Positions 52,600 to 61,646 of a DNA stretch of 64,000 nt are shown here, one piece after another; positions within the stretch are counted from its first letter, which is position 1, and the number at the start of each line of letters is the position of its first letter. The translations under genes and the position numbers were made by a program. The notes below the pieces were generated by a model. The model had not been told where the DNA came from. It saw nothing but the letters and a program-made list of their open reading frames with translations, and ran no database searches. This DNA comes from Erysipelotrichaceae bacterium 66202529 (lineage in GTDB: Bacteria; Bacillota_I; Bacilli_A; Erysipelotrichales; Erysipelotrichaceae). Location: NCBI GenBank assembly GCA_017161075.1, contig CP046174.1:3720001-3784000 (forward strand), written 5' to 3'.

Positions 52600-53463
52600 T
52601 TAATGTGCCGAAAAGACGCTCTTTGCAAGGCTCCCCGTTTTGAAAAGGGTAAAGCACAAGAGGACGGTATAGCCCATGCAAGCCCAGATCGCGCCGGAAA
52701 TGTCGTCGGTTGCTGCGATTGTCTGTATCAAGACCGCATAAATGCCCACGCACACCAAAATCAAAAACGCCTGAAAACCAAGCGCAAGCAAAGATTTTAA
52801 GTAATTCTGTCCCATGCTGCCCCATTCGTGATTTACCATTGTTGCCATAGGGATAGGGGCAACGCTCGTTACAAGATATATTTCAATCATGCGCCCATAC
52901 ACCACAAGCATAATGCAGATTGACAGGGCTTTCATGGTAAGCCCTACAAAGAGGGATTGAAACCATAACCCCAAAAGACCGCCCACGCTCATAGCGTCGA
53001 GTTTTGCTTCAATGTCGGTAATGACGGTGGTAACGTCTATGCTTGTATCGGATATGATAACCCCCGCGCTCTGATTGACGACGCTCTGCGTAACGTCGAA
53101 AACTCCCATGACGATGTTCCAAGTGTTTGTTACCAGCAGCACCGCAACAAAGGTCTTAAAAATCCATTTGAAGAAAATCCAAGTGTCGAGATCGTGCAGA
53201 TTGTTTTTTTCAATTACAATCTGGATTAGTTCGTAGCACATGACAAAGGTAATGATAACGCCCGCAATCGGTACAATGACATTTTCCGAAAGGCTGCGTA
53301 TCATGTTGAATATGCCCGCGTTCCACCCGGCGGGGGTCGTGCCGACTTGCGTTGCGATTTCTCCAACCTCTGTATTTACGCTGTCAAACAAGCCGGAGAG
53401 GTTCGATAAAATCCCGTCTGTCAAAATGCCACGAAACCAATCTTCAATCATCTGCCATATCAA
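52600..53463 (-). CDS. VirB6/TrbL-like membrane protein (CD1112 type)
   Basis: A 287-residue polytopic membrane protein with about six helices (for example VIVPIAGVIITFVMCYELIQI and FVAVLLVTNTWNIVMGVF). It matches the VirB6-like inner membrane channel component. It starts with TTG after AGGAGGG. Confidence 0.88.
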   Translation of the reverse strand: MIWQMIEDWFRGILTDGILSNLSGLFDSVNTEVGEIATQVGTTPAGWNAGIFNMIRSLSENVIVPIAGVIITFVMCYELIQIVIEKNNLHDLDTWIFFKWIFKTFVAVLLVTNTWNIVMGVFDVTQSVVNQSAGVIISDTSIDVTTVITDIEAKLDAMSVGGLLGLWFQSLFVGLTMKALSICIMLVVYGRMIEIYLVTSVAPIPMATMVNHEWGSMGQNYLKSLLALGFQAFLILVCVGIYAVLIQTIAATDDISGAIWACMGYTVLLCFTLFKTGSLAKSVFSAH

Positions 53464-53533
53464 AAGTTAATCCCTCCTTTCCCGCGCCCTCCCGTTTCCG
53501 AGAGGGCGCGGCGGGTGGTATTTGTTTTAGGCA

Positions 53534-53749
53534 TTATCCAAAAAGTTTGGAAAGAAGCGGAACAAGGGTGCCGCCGATCAAAGCGACGCCGCCGCCCGCC
53601 ATGAGCTGCTTCATGCCCTGGCTTTTGGCTCCGGGATTGTCGTTGCCGTAACCCTCCATTAAGTTAATGGCACCCCAAATGCCAAGACCTGCGCCAAGCG
53701 CGATAACCAAAGTCTGCAATACACCAACTGCGCTGTTAAAGAAATCCAT
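53534..53749 (-). CDS. Maff2 family small membrane protein
   Basis: A 71-residue protein, MDFFNSAVGVLQTLVIALGAGLGIWG..., with two hydrophobic helices around a GNDNPGAKSQGMKQ loop. Maff2/VirB2-like proteins are found between VirD4 and VirB6 genes in this family and may be the pilin-like subunit. The ATG at 53749 follows GCGAGGTT. Confidence 0.88.
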   Translation of the reverse strand: MDFFNSAVGVLQTLVIALGAGLGIWGAINLMEGYGNDNPGAKSQGMKQLMAGGGVALIGGTLVPLLSKLFG

Positions 53750-53813
53750 ATAAACCTCGCTTTCTGCCGTTGTGCGGCTCAAAAAATGTTATGGAAAATG
53801 AAAAATGCCGCCG

Positions 53814-55598
53814 TTATTCTTCGGCGGCTGCGTCCTCGTCGGACAAATCTATTTCGTATATGTCAAAGGCTTCATCGGGCTTTACGATTGCCGGACGGGT
53901 AGACATATACCGTTCCACGTCAAAAGCGTTTCTTTTGTCGAAGTCGGAAAGGTATTTGTAGTTCGGGTGTTTCGTGATGTCGTATTTGTCGCTTAAAAAG
54001 GGACGCACACCGCGTAGCTGCAAAATACATTTCCCACCGTCCATAACTGCTATTTCGTCCTGTGTCATCAGCTCCTTTCCTAATTTTTGATAATTCAGTC
54101 CATGAGAAACCTGCGTGCCGCGATTTTCGGAAGTGTTGAAACTGTCGATTGTTTCCCGTCCCAAGTTATCCGAAATCTCTTTTGCATTTTTCCCACGTCC
54201 TCCCAAAAACAAGGTGCTGTCGGCATTATCAAGTATGATTTCTGCCGCGTCCCTGTAAATGGCTTTTAGCTGGCTCTGCGATTGCAGAATGATAGAAGCG
54301 GACATTTCCCTACTGCGGATTGTAGCAATCAATTTATCGAAGCGGGGTATCTGTCCGATGTTCGCAAACTCGTCAAGCAAAAAGCGGACGTGAACAGGCA
54401 ATTTGCCGTTGTATTCGTCGTCTGCTTTATCACAAAGCAAGTTGAAAAGCTGTGATTGCAAAATAGCGATAACAAAATTAAAAGTGTCGTCGGTATCGCT
54501 CATTATGAGGAAAAGCGCGGTTTTCCGGTCGCCCAATGTGTCAAGTTCCAATTCATCATAGGACATGAGTTCCCGGAGTTCCTCTATATCAAAAGGGGCA
54601 AGCCGCGCACCGCAAGAAATAAGGATTGACTTTGCCGTTTTGCCCGCCGCCAATTTGTATTTTTTATATTGCTTTACCGCGAAATGGTCGGGGCTGCGTT
54701 CTTCCAAATCGGCAAAGAGCAGATCAACGGGGCTTTGGTATTCCTCGTCGTCCTCGCGTGCTTCGCTTGCATTGATAAGTTCAAGCAGCGTTGTAAAGTT
54801 CATTTCCTCGGCGGGGGCTTCATACCAAATGTAGCCGATCAACGCGCAATATAGTAACCTCTCGGCTTTCACCCAAAAATCTTCCGCGCTCTTTTCTCCC
54901 TCGCCTTTGGTATTGACGATAAGGGTATTGACAACCTTTAACACGTCCTTTTCGCTGCGGATATAGACAAAGGGGTTATAGTGCATACTTTTCCGAAAGT
55001 TTATCGTGTTCAGTACCTTAATGCGGTAGCCTGCCCGTTGCAGCAGCTTTCCGCACTCGATTAGGACGGTGCCTTTCGGGTCGGTCAAGACGTAGGAAGA
55101 ATGAAGCTGCATTAAATTAGGCTTTACGAAAAACCTTGTCTTGCCGCTGCCGCTGCCGCCGATCACCACGACGTTTTTATTTCTCGCGTATTTCGGCTGC
55201 TTCGGGCGGCTGTTCATGGTAAGGCGTTCGGTCTGCGTCAAAATGATGTTGTTCTGAAAATCCGGGTCGATATAGGGCTTTATATCTTCGGCGTTGCCCC
55301 AACGTGCGCTGCCGTATTCTGCGCCCTTGCGGTATTTGCGGGCATTTTTCCCTTTGAAATAGACAATCAGACGGATAACCACCGCGCCCACAATGCCAAT
55401 AAGCAAATCCAACGGGTGAACGCTCGGCAAGGCATTTGAAAACGCTTCGGAAAATCCCTGTGTGATATTGAGTATCTTTTCGGAAATATCCGCGCCGGGG
55501 GCAAGCCGCACCGCCTGTCCCACCTTATCAAAGAGATAGACAAAGAACACATACGGGATATTCGGGATTATCAGCTTTTTGTAGTTTATCTGCTTCAT
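53814..55598 (-). CDS. VirD4-like coupling protein (CD1115 type)
   Basis: A 594-residue type IV coupling protein. Two N-terminal membrane segments (about 12-30 and 60-82), Walker A GGSGSGKTRFFVKPN (about 135-149), Walker B around VRFLLDEFANIGQIPRFD, and SLQ-like IILQSQSQLKAIY are seen. It brings the relaxase-DNA complex to the channel. It overlaps pcfB by four bases. Confidence 0.95.
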   Translation of the reverse strand: MKQINYKKLIIPNIPYVFFVYLFDKVGQAVRLAPGADISEKILNITQGFSEAFSNALPSVHPLDLLIGIVGAVVIRLIVYFKGKNARKYRKGAEYGSARWGNAEDIKPYIDPDFQNNIILTQTERLTMNSRPKQPKYARNKNVVVIGGSGSGKTRFFVKPNLMQLHSSYVLTDPKGTVLIECGKLLQRAGYRIKVLNTINFRKSMHYNPFVYIRSEKDVLKVVNTLIVNTKGEGEKSAEDFWVKAERLLYCALIGYIWYEAPAEEMNFTTLLELINASEAREDDEEYQSPVDLLFADLEERSPDHFAVKQYKKYKLAAGKTAKSILISCGARLAPFDIEELRELMSYDELELDTLGDRKTALFLIMSDTDDTFNFVIAILQSQLFNLLCDKADDEYNGKLPVHVRFLLDEFANIGQIPRFDKLIATIRSREMSASIILQSQSQLKAIYRDAAEIILDNADSTLFLGGRGKNAKEISDNLGRETIDSFNTSENRGTQVSHGLNYQKLGKELMTQDEIAVMDGGKCILQLRGVRPFLSDKYDITKHPNYKYLSDFDKRNAFDVERYMSTRPAIVKPDEAFDIYEIDLSDEDAAAEE

Positions 55599-56068
55599 AT
55601 CTCGCGCCCCCTGTCTATTTTCTTTACCTTGTCGCGGGCGGCGTTAAGCTGCTTCGCCTTGTCCTTTGCTGCGGCAAGGGCTTTGCGGATAGAGGGCTTT
55701 TTATCCCTGTTCAGCTTCTTTGCGGAAAACTCTTGAAACGCTGCGGTCATAACGTCCGCGTCCCTGCCTTTGAAAAACACAAGGTAACGGGTCTGTTCGC
55801 CCTTAACCTTTTTCAGCGAAAAATCTATGTTGTATTTCTTCGCGGTACTCTCAAAGGCTTTGATATTGCTGTCGGTGATCTCGATGTTGGAAACCCCCGC
55901 ATTTTGCTTCATAAGCTGCCGCATGGTCTGTTTCCCATGCGGTGCTTTGCTTTTCTGCTCCAAAAACTTCTTGATTGCTTTCTGTAACGCCTGTTCGGTA
56001 AGCCTTGCCGCGCCTTTTCCCACGTTGACGGATAGGGCAATCGTTTTTTGGGTTACTTCCTCCTGCAA
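55595..56068 (-). CDS. PcfB family protein
   Basis: A 157-residue protein of the PcfB family (MQEEVTQKTIALSVNVGKGA...), found next to the coupling protein in pCF10 and Tn1549-type elements. Lys-rich and helical at the C-terminus. It starts with TTG eight bases after AAAGGAG. Confidence 0.85.
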   Translation of the reverse strand: MQEEVTQKTIALSVNVGKGAARLTEQALQKAIKKFLEQKSKAPHGKQTMRQLMKQNAGVSNIEITDSNIKAFESTAKKYNIDFSLKKVKGEQTRYLVFFKGRDADVMTAAFQEFSAKKLNRDKKPSIRKALAAAKDKAKQLNAARDKVKKIDRGREI

Positions 56069-56104
56069 GGTATCAACTCCTTTCCCGGTAAACTGCGGCT
56101 ATGC

Positions 56105-57049
56105 TCATTTGCTGCCGTAAAAGTCGTGATTGACAAGGGCGGTATAGTAGCTGTCAATGGTACTCGGCGCGTTGAACAGCACCGCTTTTAGATACTGCTT
56201 GATGTTGCGGATTTTGGTTGTGTTCTCCCTCATGCAGTCCAAAACAAACTCAACGTGGCTGCTGTTCAGCTTCATAAACTTTGATTTGACAAGTTCGGCG
56301 GGGTAGTCGTCCCCGGCGATACGGATTGTCTTTCGGGCTGTGCAGACGGTTTCCAGCATGATTTCTACAATCTCGTCCAAACGGTCTTTATCCATTTTGG
56401 GGTCTTGAATGAGAATGTCATAGTCGATGTTTTCTTTGATGATTTCCCGATAAATCTCTATTGCACTGTTTGTTTTCGCTTCCGTTCTTTTCCTTTCCGG
56501 CGGCGCAGCCGCTTCGTCCTGCTCATAAGGCAAGGGATTTAGGGAATGGAAAGGAATGGAATGGGTACTTGATAGATCAGTAATTGATTGTTCTTTACTT
56601 GATATATCTTTATTTAATTGCGTTGGATTTTCCAACGTAGGTTTTTCCTGCGTAGGTTTTTCCAACGTTGGATTATCCAATGTTGGATTTTCCAATGTAG
56701 GTAAATCCAATATAGGCGGCTGTCCGCCGCTGGTAGCTGCTTCCGGCTCTCGCGGCTGCGGCTGCTCGTATATGACGTAATCTGCGCCCCGCAAGCGTCC
56801 CTTTTCGTCGCGCTCCCGGCTGCGCACGATATATCCGGCTTTTTCGAGTTCCTTTACCGCTTCGCGGATTGCGTCGATCTTCTCCCGGTTGATATGGGAT
56901 AAGCCCGCAAGGGTATAATCCCAATCTTCGGGCAGCGAAAGCATTTGCGACAACAAGCCCTTTGCCTTTAAGGACAATTCCTTGTTTCGCAAGTGGTGGT
57001 TGCTCATAACGGTATATCCCGTATTTCGCTCCACTCTGAAAACTGCCAT
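56105..57049 (-). CDS. Replication initiator-like protein (RepA_N/DUF6017)
   Basis: A 314-residue protein. The N-terminus (FRVERNTGYTVMSNHHLRNKELSLKAKGLLSQML) is the RepA-N winged-helix DNA-binding domain. The C-terminal part (about 190-314) matches DUF6017 of element replication proteins. Between them lies a low-complexity linker with the five-residue unit TLENP repeated, coded by 15-bp repeats (56621-56710). It probably starts replication of the excised circle. The ATG follows a GAGG-rich site. Confidence 0.87.
   Translation of the reverse strand: MAVFRVERNTGYTVMSNHHLRNKELSLKAKGLLSQMLSLPEDWDYTLAGLSHINREKIDAIREAVKELEKAGYIVRSRERDEKGRLRGADYVIYEQPQPREPEAATSGGQPPILDLPTLENPTLDNPTLEKPTQEKPTLENPTQLNKDISSKEQSITDLSSTHSIPFHSLNPLPYEQDEAAAPPERKRTEAKTNSAIEIYREIIKENIDYDILIQDPKMDKDRLDEIVEIMLETVCTARKTIRIAGDDYPAELVKSKFMKLNSSHVEFVLDCMRENTTKIRNIKQYLKAVLFNAPSTIDSYYTALVNHDFYGSK
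56621..56710. repeat. Tandem 15-bp repeat inside the replication gene
   Basis: Six units of 15 bases (for example CGTTGGATTTTCCAA, TGTTGGATTTTCCAA) in frame, followed by a partial unit. They encode P-T-L-E/D-N/K repeats in the linker of the initiator protein, so copy number can change without a frameshift. Confidence 0.93.
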
Positions 57050-57177
57050 ATTTCCTCACTTCCTCTCTTGGTATGCGTGGACAATTAGAAAGCCGTTTTC
57101 GGCTGTTTTGGTATTGCAATATGCCCTTTGCCGTTTTCGCGTCTGCAAAGCCGCATGGCACAAGGGCTTTTGCCCGT

Positions 57178-57396
57178 CTATTTGTCCATGCTGGCGTGCG
57201 TTTTCCGCGTCCTTTTGCCGGGGCAATAGGGACACTCTTTGAAAACGCAAAACTCATATTTCCATTGTGGGCGGTAGAAACGGCAAGTACCGCAATCTTC
57301 ATCATCTCCGGCACAACCGGATTGATAGCGGTCAAATCCCGGCTTCTGCTGCATGATCAGTTCAAACGCCCGCTGCTTGCCCTTTGTGAAATACAT
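57178..57396 (-). CDS. Small cysteine-rich protein
   Basis: A 72-residue protein (MYFTKGKQRAFELIMQQKPGF...) with CAGDDEDCGTCRFY and CVFKECPYCPGK clusters, probably binding zinc. The ATG has AAAGGAGG upstream. It is the first gene of the minus-strand transfer operon, next to the element's right end. I do not recognise a specific family beyond this. Confidence 0.7.
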   Translation of the reverse strand: MYFTKGKQRAFELIMQQKPGFDRYQSGCAGDDEDCGTCRFYRPQWKYEFCVFKECPYCPGKRTRKTHASMDK

Positions 57397-57425
57397 TCCG
57401 GCTGCGCCTCCTTTCCTGCGGGCAT

Positions 57426-57473
57426 AAAAAAACGGCGTTACTTTCTCCCCAAAAGGGGTTAAGGTAACGCCGC
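57426..57473 (-). terminator. Terminator at the right end of the inner element
   Basis: CGGCGTTAC (57433-57441) pairs with GTAACGCCG (57464-57472), with an inner CCCC-AAAA-GGGG hairpin. On the minus strand it is followed by TTTTTTT. It shields the transfer operon from transcription entering from outside. Confidence 0.85.
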
Positions 57474-57554
57474 TTGTGTGCGTATTCAGTTTTTAACACA
57501 TTCCCTGTCTATCCGCTGTCCGCAAAACCATTGATTTTATTAGCTTTTTGCCGC

Positions 57555-57572
57555 TATCGCTATCACACCTCA
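57555..57572. repeat. Right terminal inverted repeat of the inner element
   Basis: TATCGCTATCACACCTCA; its reverse complement matches the left end 31392-31409 at 16 of 18 positions. Confidence 0.85.
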
Positions 57573-57575
57573 TTA

Positions 57576-57579
57576 TTTG
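57576..57579. repeat. Right core of the inner element
   Basis: TTTG, matching the left core at 31387-31390. The G begins the GAA codon that resumes the interrupted recombinase gene. Confidence 0.75.
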
Positions 57580-59015
57580 AAAGACCGAGCTTTCAGAGAA
57601 TGATTGAGGATATAGAAGCAGGAAAAATCAACTGCGTGGTAACGAAAGACCTTTCCCGTCTGGGAAGAAATTACATCATGACAGGACAATATACGGAATT
57701 GTATTTTCCCAGCCATAACGTCCGTTACATAGCGATTGACGACGGTGTAGACAGCGAAAAAGGAGAAAGCGAGATTGCACCATTTAAGAACATTATCAAT
57801 GAGTGGGTGGCAAGAGATACGAGCCGTAAAGTGAAATCGGCATTTCGTACAAAGTTTGCAGAGGGTGCTCATTATGGGGCTTATGCTCCGTTAGGATATA
57901 AGAAGCACCCAGACATCAAAGGAAAACTGCTTGTTGATGAAGAAACAAAATGGATTGTTGAAAAAATCTTTTCTCTTGCCTATCAAGGTTACGGTAGTGC
58001 TAAAATCACAAAGATACTGCGAGAGGAAAAAGTTCCGACAGCGTCTTGGCTGAATTTTACAAGATATGGTACGTTTGCACATATCTTTGAGGGAAAGCCA
58101 GAAAGCAAGCGTTATGAGTGGACAATCGCTCATGTCAAGGCAATTTTAAAAAGTGAGGTTTATATAGGAAACAGCGTTCACAATATGCAGTCTACGGTTT
58201 CATTTAAGAGCAAGAAGAAAGTAAGAAAGCCCGAAAATGAATGGCTCAGAGTTGAGAACACCCATGAGCCGATAATTGACAAGGAAGTGTTCTATCGTGT
58301 GCAGGAGCAGATAAAGTCCAGACGCAGACAGACAAAGCAAAAAGAAACACCGATATTTGCAGGGCTTGTCAAATGTGCGGATTGTGGCTGGTCTATGCGA
58401 TTTGCGACAAACAAGGCAAACAGGACACCATACAGCTATTATTCGTGCAGTTACTACGGACAGTTTGGCAAAGGTAACTGTTCTATGCACTATATCCGCT
58501 ATGACGTTCTGTATCAAGCCGTACTGGAACGATTGCAGTATTGGGCTAAGGTTGTTCAGCAGGACGAGGAAAAAGTGCTGAACAAGATACAGAAAGCAGG
58601 CAATGCAGAAAGAATACGGGAAAAGAAGAAAAAAGCAAGTGCATTGAAGAAAGCGGAAAACCGACAGAATGAGATTGACCAGTTGTTTGCGAAGATGTAT
58701 GAAGATAGAGCCTGTGAGAAGATAACGGAACGAAATTTCGTCATGCTGTCTAGTAAATACCAGCAGGAGCAGATAGAACTGGAACAGCAGATAGCGAGCC
58801 TAAGAGAAGAATTAAATAAAATGGAACAGGATATGATAGGTGCTGAAAAGTGGATTGAGCTAATCAAGGAATATTCTGTACCAAAGGAACTGACAGCACC
58901 GTTATTAAATGCAATGATAGAAAAAATCCTTGTTCACGAAGCAACAACGAACGAGGATAACGAACGAATACAGGAAATAGAGATATACTACCGATTTATT
59001 GGAAAAATAGACTGA
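57579..59015 (+). pseudogene. TndX-type serine recombinase, 3' fragment
   Basis: The remaining 478 codons of the outer element's recombinase, resuming ERPSFQRMIEDIEAG directly after the inner element. It contains VTKDLSRLGRNYIMTGQ, the recombinase domain, the zinc ribbon (CADCGWSMRF ... CSMHYI) and the C-terminal coiled coil. The open frame continues upstream into inner-element DNA (to 57474) but that part is not native. It has no catalytic serine region, so alone it is inactive. The stop lies about 25 bases before the outer element's right core. Confidence 0.93.
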
Positions 59016-59040
59016 TAAAGAGGTTCATATCTTTAACTAA

Positions 59041-59045
59041 GGGAA
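59041..59045. repeat. Right core of the outer element
   Basis: GGGAA, the partner of 24674-24678. The host codon ACC of the regulator gene follows at 59046. Confidence 0.75.
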
Positions 59046-60011
59046 ACCGGCAGCAGCTTTCCGGATATATCTACACTTCCCATTTTAGCACGAATTTTTG
59101 ATGTCAGTATTGATGAACTGTTGAATTTTGAAAAAAACCTGAGTGATGAACAGGTCAAGGAGCTGTGCGAGGAAATGCTGCAGCAGTTTCAAGCTGCGCC
59201 ATTCAAAGAGGCCATGGCGTATGTGAACGGAATTTTACGCCAGTATCCCAATAGTGAGGCCCTGAAATTATCAACAGCACGCTTATATATGCAGGTACTT
59301 CTACTGGTACAGGAGGAAGCGCAGGCAAACGAATTTCTGGAGCTGGCGAAGCAGCTGGCACAGGAGGTTTTACAGTCCGCAGATTTGGAAAACAAGCAGC
59401 TTGCGGGTATACTCTGCGTAAATTTTATGTCGATGGAGCAGCGCTATGAGGAAGGTCTGGAGCTGCTGCAGAGGCTGCCAAGGCTTGCGGATACCTCTGC
59501 TTTACAGGGAACGCTTGCTTTAAAAATCAAGGATGAGGATGAGGCAAAGCAGATGCTGCAGGCCCAGCTGTTCTCACATTATAATCAAATCGGTATGATA
59601 CTGATGAATTTATGCAGTCTGGCAATGCGTCATCATCACCTGGATGCAGTCAACATCTATCTGGAGCTGATAGAAGCATTAAACCGTTTATTTGGTTTTC
59701 CGCTTTCCATCACTACACAGCTATACAGGTATACAGCAGAGCTGCAGGATGAGGAACGTACACTGCGCTATGTAAAGGAATATATTGCACAGCTGAAAAC
59801 GATGGATCAGCTTAAAGAGCAGTATATGGCGCAGCTGCATAACAATCCATGGTTTGATCATGTACAGCTGAGCGGCACAAAACTGCCGAAGGGAATCATG
59901 CAGCCGCATGTAAAGGAGCTGCTGGAGGAGATGTTGCAGTGTGAAGCCCTTTCGTTTGAGAGTGTGCAGGAGCTATTGAAAAAGGAAATACGCATGCTTT
60001 CCAGGCAATAA
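59046..60011 (+). pseudogene. XRE/TPR regulator gene, 3' fragment
   Basis: The remaining 321 codons of the interrupted host regulator, resuming TGSSFPDISTLPILARIFDVSIDELLNFE (end of the helix-turn-helix domain) and continuing as a helical TPR-like domain of about 290 residues (LLQRLPRLADTSALQGTLALK and similar). The piece could be translated from an internal TTG (59121), giving a protein without DNA-binding domain. In related species such proteins are one-component regulators with a TPR sensor part. Confidence 0.88.
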
Positions 60012-60153
60012 GATAGAAAAAGGCTGTACTGTAAAAGGTATCGGTGTTTCAAAGCAAAAGCATTGTGAATAGGATCCTTGACAGACGTTATTCATGAGTA
60101 TTTAAAGGATGGCAAAATGCCCGTAAAGCAGAGAGACTGACGCAAAAGGAAAT

Positions 60154-60202
60154 AAAAGACAAAGAGCAGTGATCCTACAGGGTATGCTTCTTTGTCTTTT
60201 TT
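60154..60202 (+). terminator. Terminator after the regulator gene
   Basis: AAAAGACAAAGAGCA pairs with TGCTTCTTTGTCTTTT (one bulge), followed by T-rich sequence, about 145 bases after the stop codon. Confidence 0.7.
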
Positions 60203-60309
60203 CATAACCGTATGTATTATGTATATAGCTAGGCTTATTTATTTTGCATATATGCAAGCAAAGCGTTTAAGCCGGCTTTGTCTGCATTTGTTTCACATTA
60301 GATAGGCAG

Positions 60310-61359
60310 CTATAACAACTCTGTTCGCAAACTCAGTTGTTCCAGCAGGGAATCCTTTTTTTCTTCATCCCGCAGCTTGGCAAAAATCTCATCCTCCACA
60401 CTGCGAATCCAGTACAGATGTACACCCTCCTGTTTTAGATGCAGTGGAAGTGGATCCGCACTTTTATCATCATCAATTAAAACACAGCCGGAATTTCCTT
60501 TTACACGGATATCCAGCGTATGTCCGTGTCCGACACAGTCTATGGCATGCCATGGCAGTGAGCATAGACCGCCAATGGACGAAAACAGCTCGAGCTCTTC
60601 TTCTTTGCTCAGGGCCTTGCTTGGATATTTTACAGCAAATTCACAGCGTGCATATGCTTCATATTCTGCATAATAACGGTCTGCATTCGGCATAGAAAAC
60701 ATACCGGTGCCGATTGTGAAGGCATAGGTTTCCCCATCCTGTTCAAAGGTCAGCAGCAGTCTGCTGGGAAAGCGATCCTTGTTTAAATCATAGCAGTTGG
60801 TAGCTGCTCCGAAAATTTTACTAAGCTGGGAAAAGTACGTTGTATTGTAGTGTTTCCATACTTCATTGAATTCCTGCTTCCAAAACGCCTTTCCCTCCAG
60901 GATGCGCTCCACCATAGGACTTGCATCCTTCAGCTTCCAGGCCACCATGCTGTTTTCCTTTGCATACAGAGCATAGCCAGGAAAATTATGTCCATCTGCC
61001 CAGGATGGTATCACACAGACAACCTCACCGTTATATAGCAAGCCGGCAATATGCCCCTCCTTACTCCAGACGATTTCCAGCGCTTCCTCATCCCAGGGCT
61101 CCGTATTCATATCCTCATCCACAAACATGCCTGGCAATACCGGTTGATGATCCTGTTCGATTTTTTCCTTCTGGAAGGCCTGCGGTGCCGCAATCAGATT
61201 TTTCACCCAGCAGGCAGAGCGGGCAATCAGTCGTTCATTTTCAAAATCCAGGTCATACATATAAAAATAAATGCTTTCCCCGTCACTGATTACATCGGCC
61301 GCAATCGGACACAGCGGTGAGTCTGAAAATTTCAGACTCGTTTCCTTGATTTGTTTCAT
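60310..61359 (-). CDS. Unassigned protein, possible SUFU-like domain
   Basis: A 349-residue soluble protein that I recognise only in part. The C-terminal half (GTGMFSMPNADRYYAEYEAYARCEFAVKYP through LCSLPWHAIDCVGHGHTLDI) looks like the bacterial suppressor-of-fused (SUFU) domain, often found in immunity proteins. The N-terminal half has no clear family. No toxin gene is next to it. The start MKQIKETSLKF lies at 61359 with a weak site. Transcribed alone. Confidence 0.6.
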   Translation of the reverse strand: MKQIKETSLKFSDSPLCPIAADVISDGESIYFYMYDLDFENERLIARSACWVKNLIAAPQAFQKEKIEQDHQPVLPGMFVDEDMNTEPWDEEALEIVWSKEGHIAGLLYNGEVVCVIPSWADGHNFPGYALYAKENSMVAWKLKDASPMVERILEGKAFWKQEFNEVWKHYNTTYFSQLSKIFGAATNCYDLNKDRFPSRLLLTFEQDGETYAFTIGTGMFSMPNADRYYAEYEAYARCEFAVKYPSKALSKEEELELFSSIGGLCSLPWHAIDCVGHGHTLDIRVKGNSGCVLIDDDKSADPLPLHLKQEGVHLYWIRSVEDEIFAKLRDEEKKDSLLEQLSLRTELL

Positions 61360-61646
61360 GTATAATCTCCTTTATCCATATGCGTTCATTATACAGGAAA
61401 ACCTGATAAATAGCACTTACAGAAATTGATTCCGGTTATTTCCAATACAAAAACCCCGGCAGGACTGTGGTAGTTCCTCATGCTAGACGATGAGCTTTTC
61501 TACAGGCTGCCAGGTATTTTTGAGTCTGAAGCATATATATCGCAATTAACTATACAGCAAAAAAGCAATGCGGAGTCTTGCCTTTCTGTTTCAACGACAG
61601 GCATATATACATACCTGCCCTTCTTCCCTTTGATAAAAGCAAGCTG

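Noticed and set aside
57474..57578. Extended start of the 3' recombinase fragment
   Set aside because: These 35 codons are inner-element end sequence read through the junction; the native gene starts at 31213.
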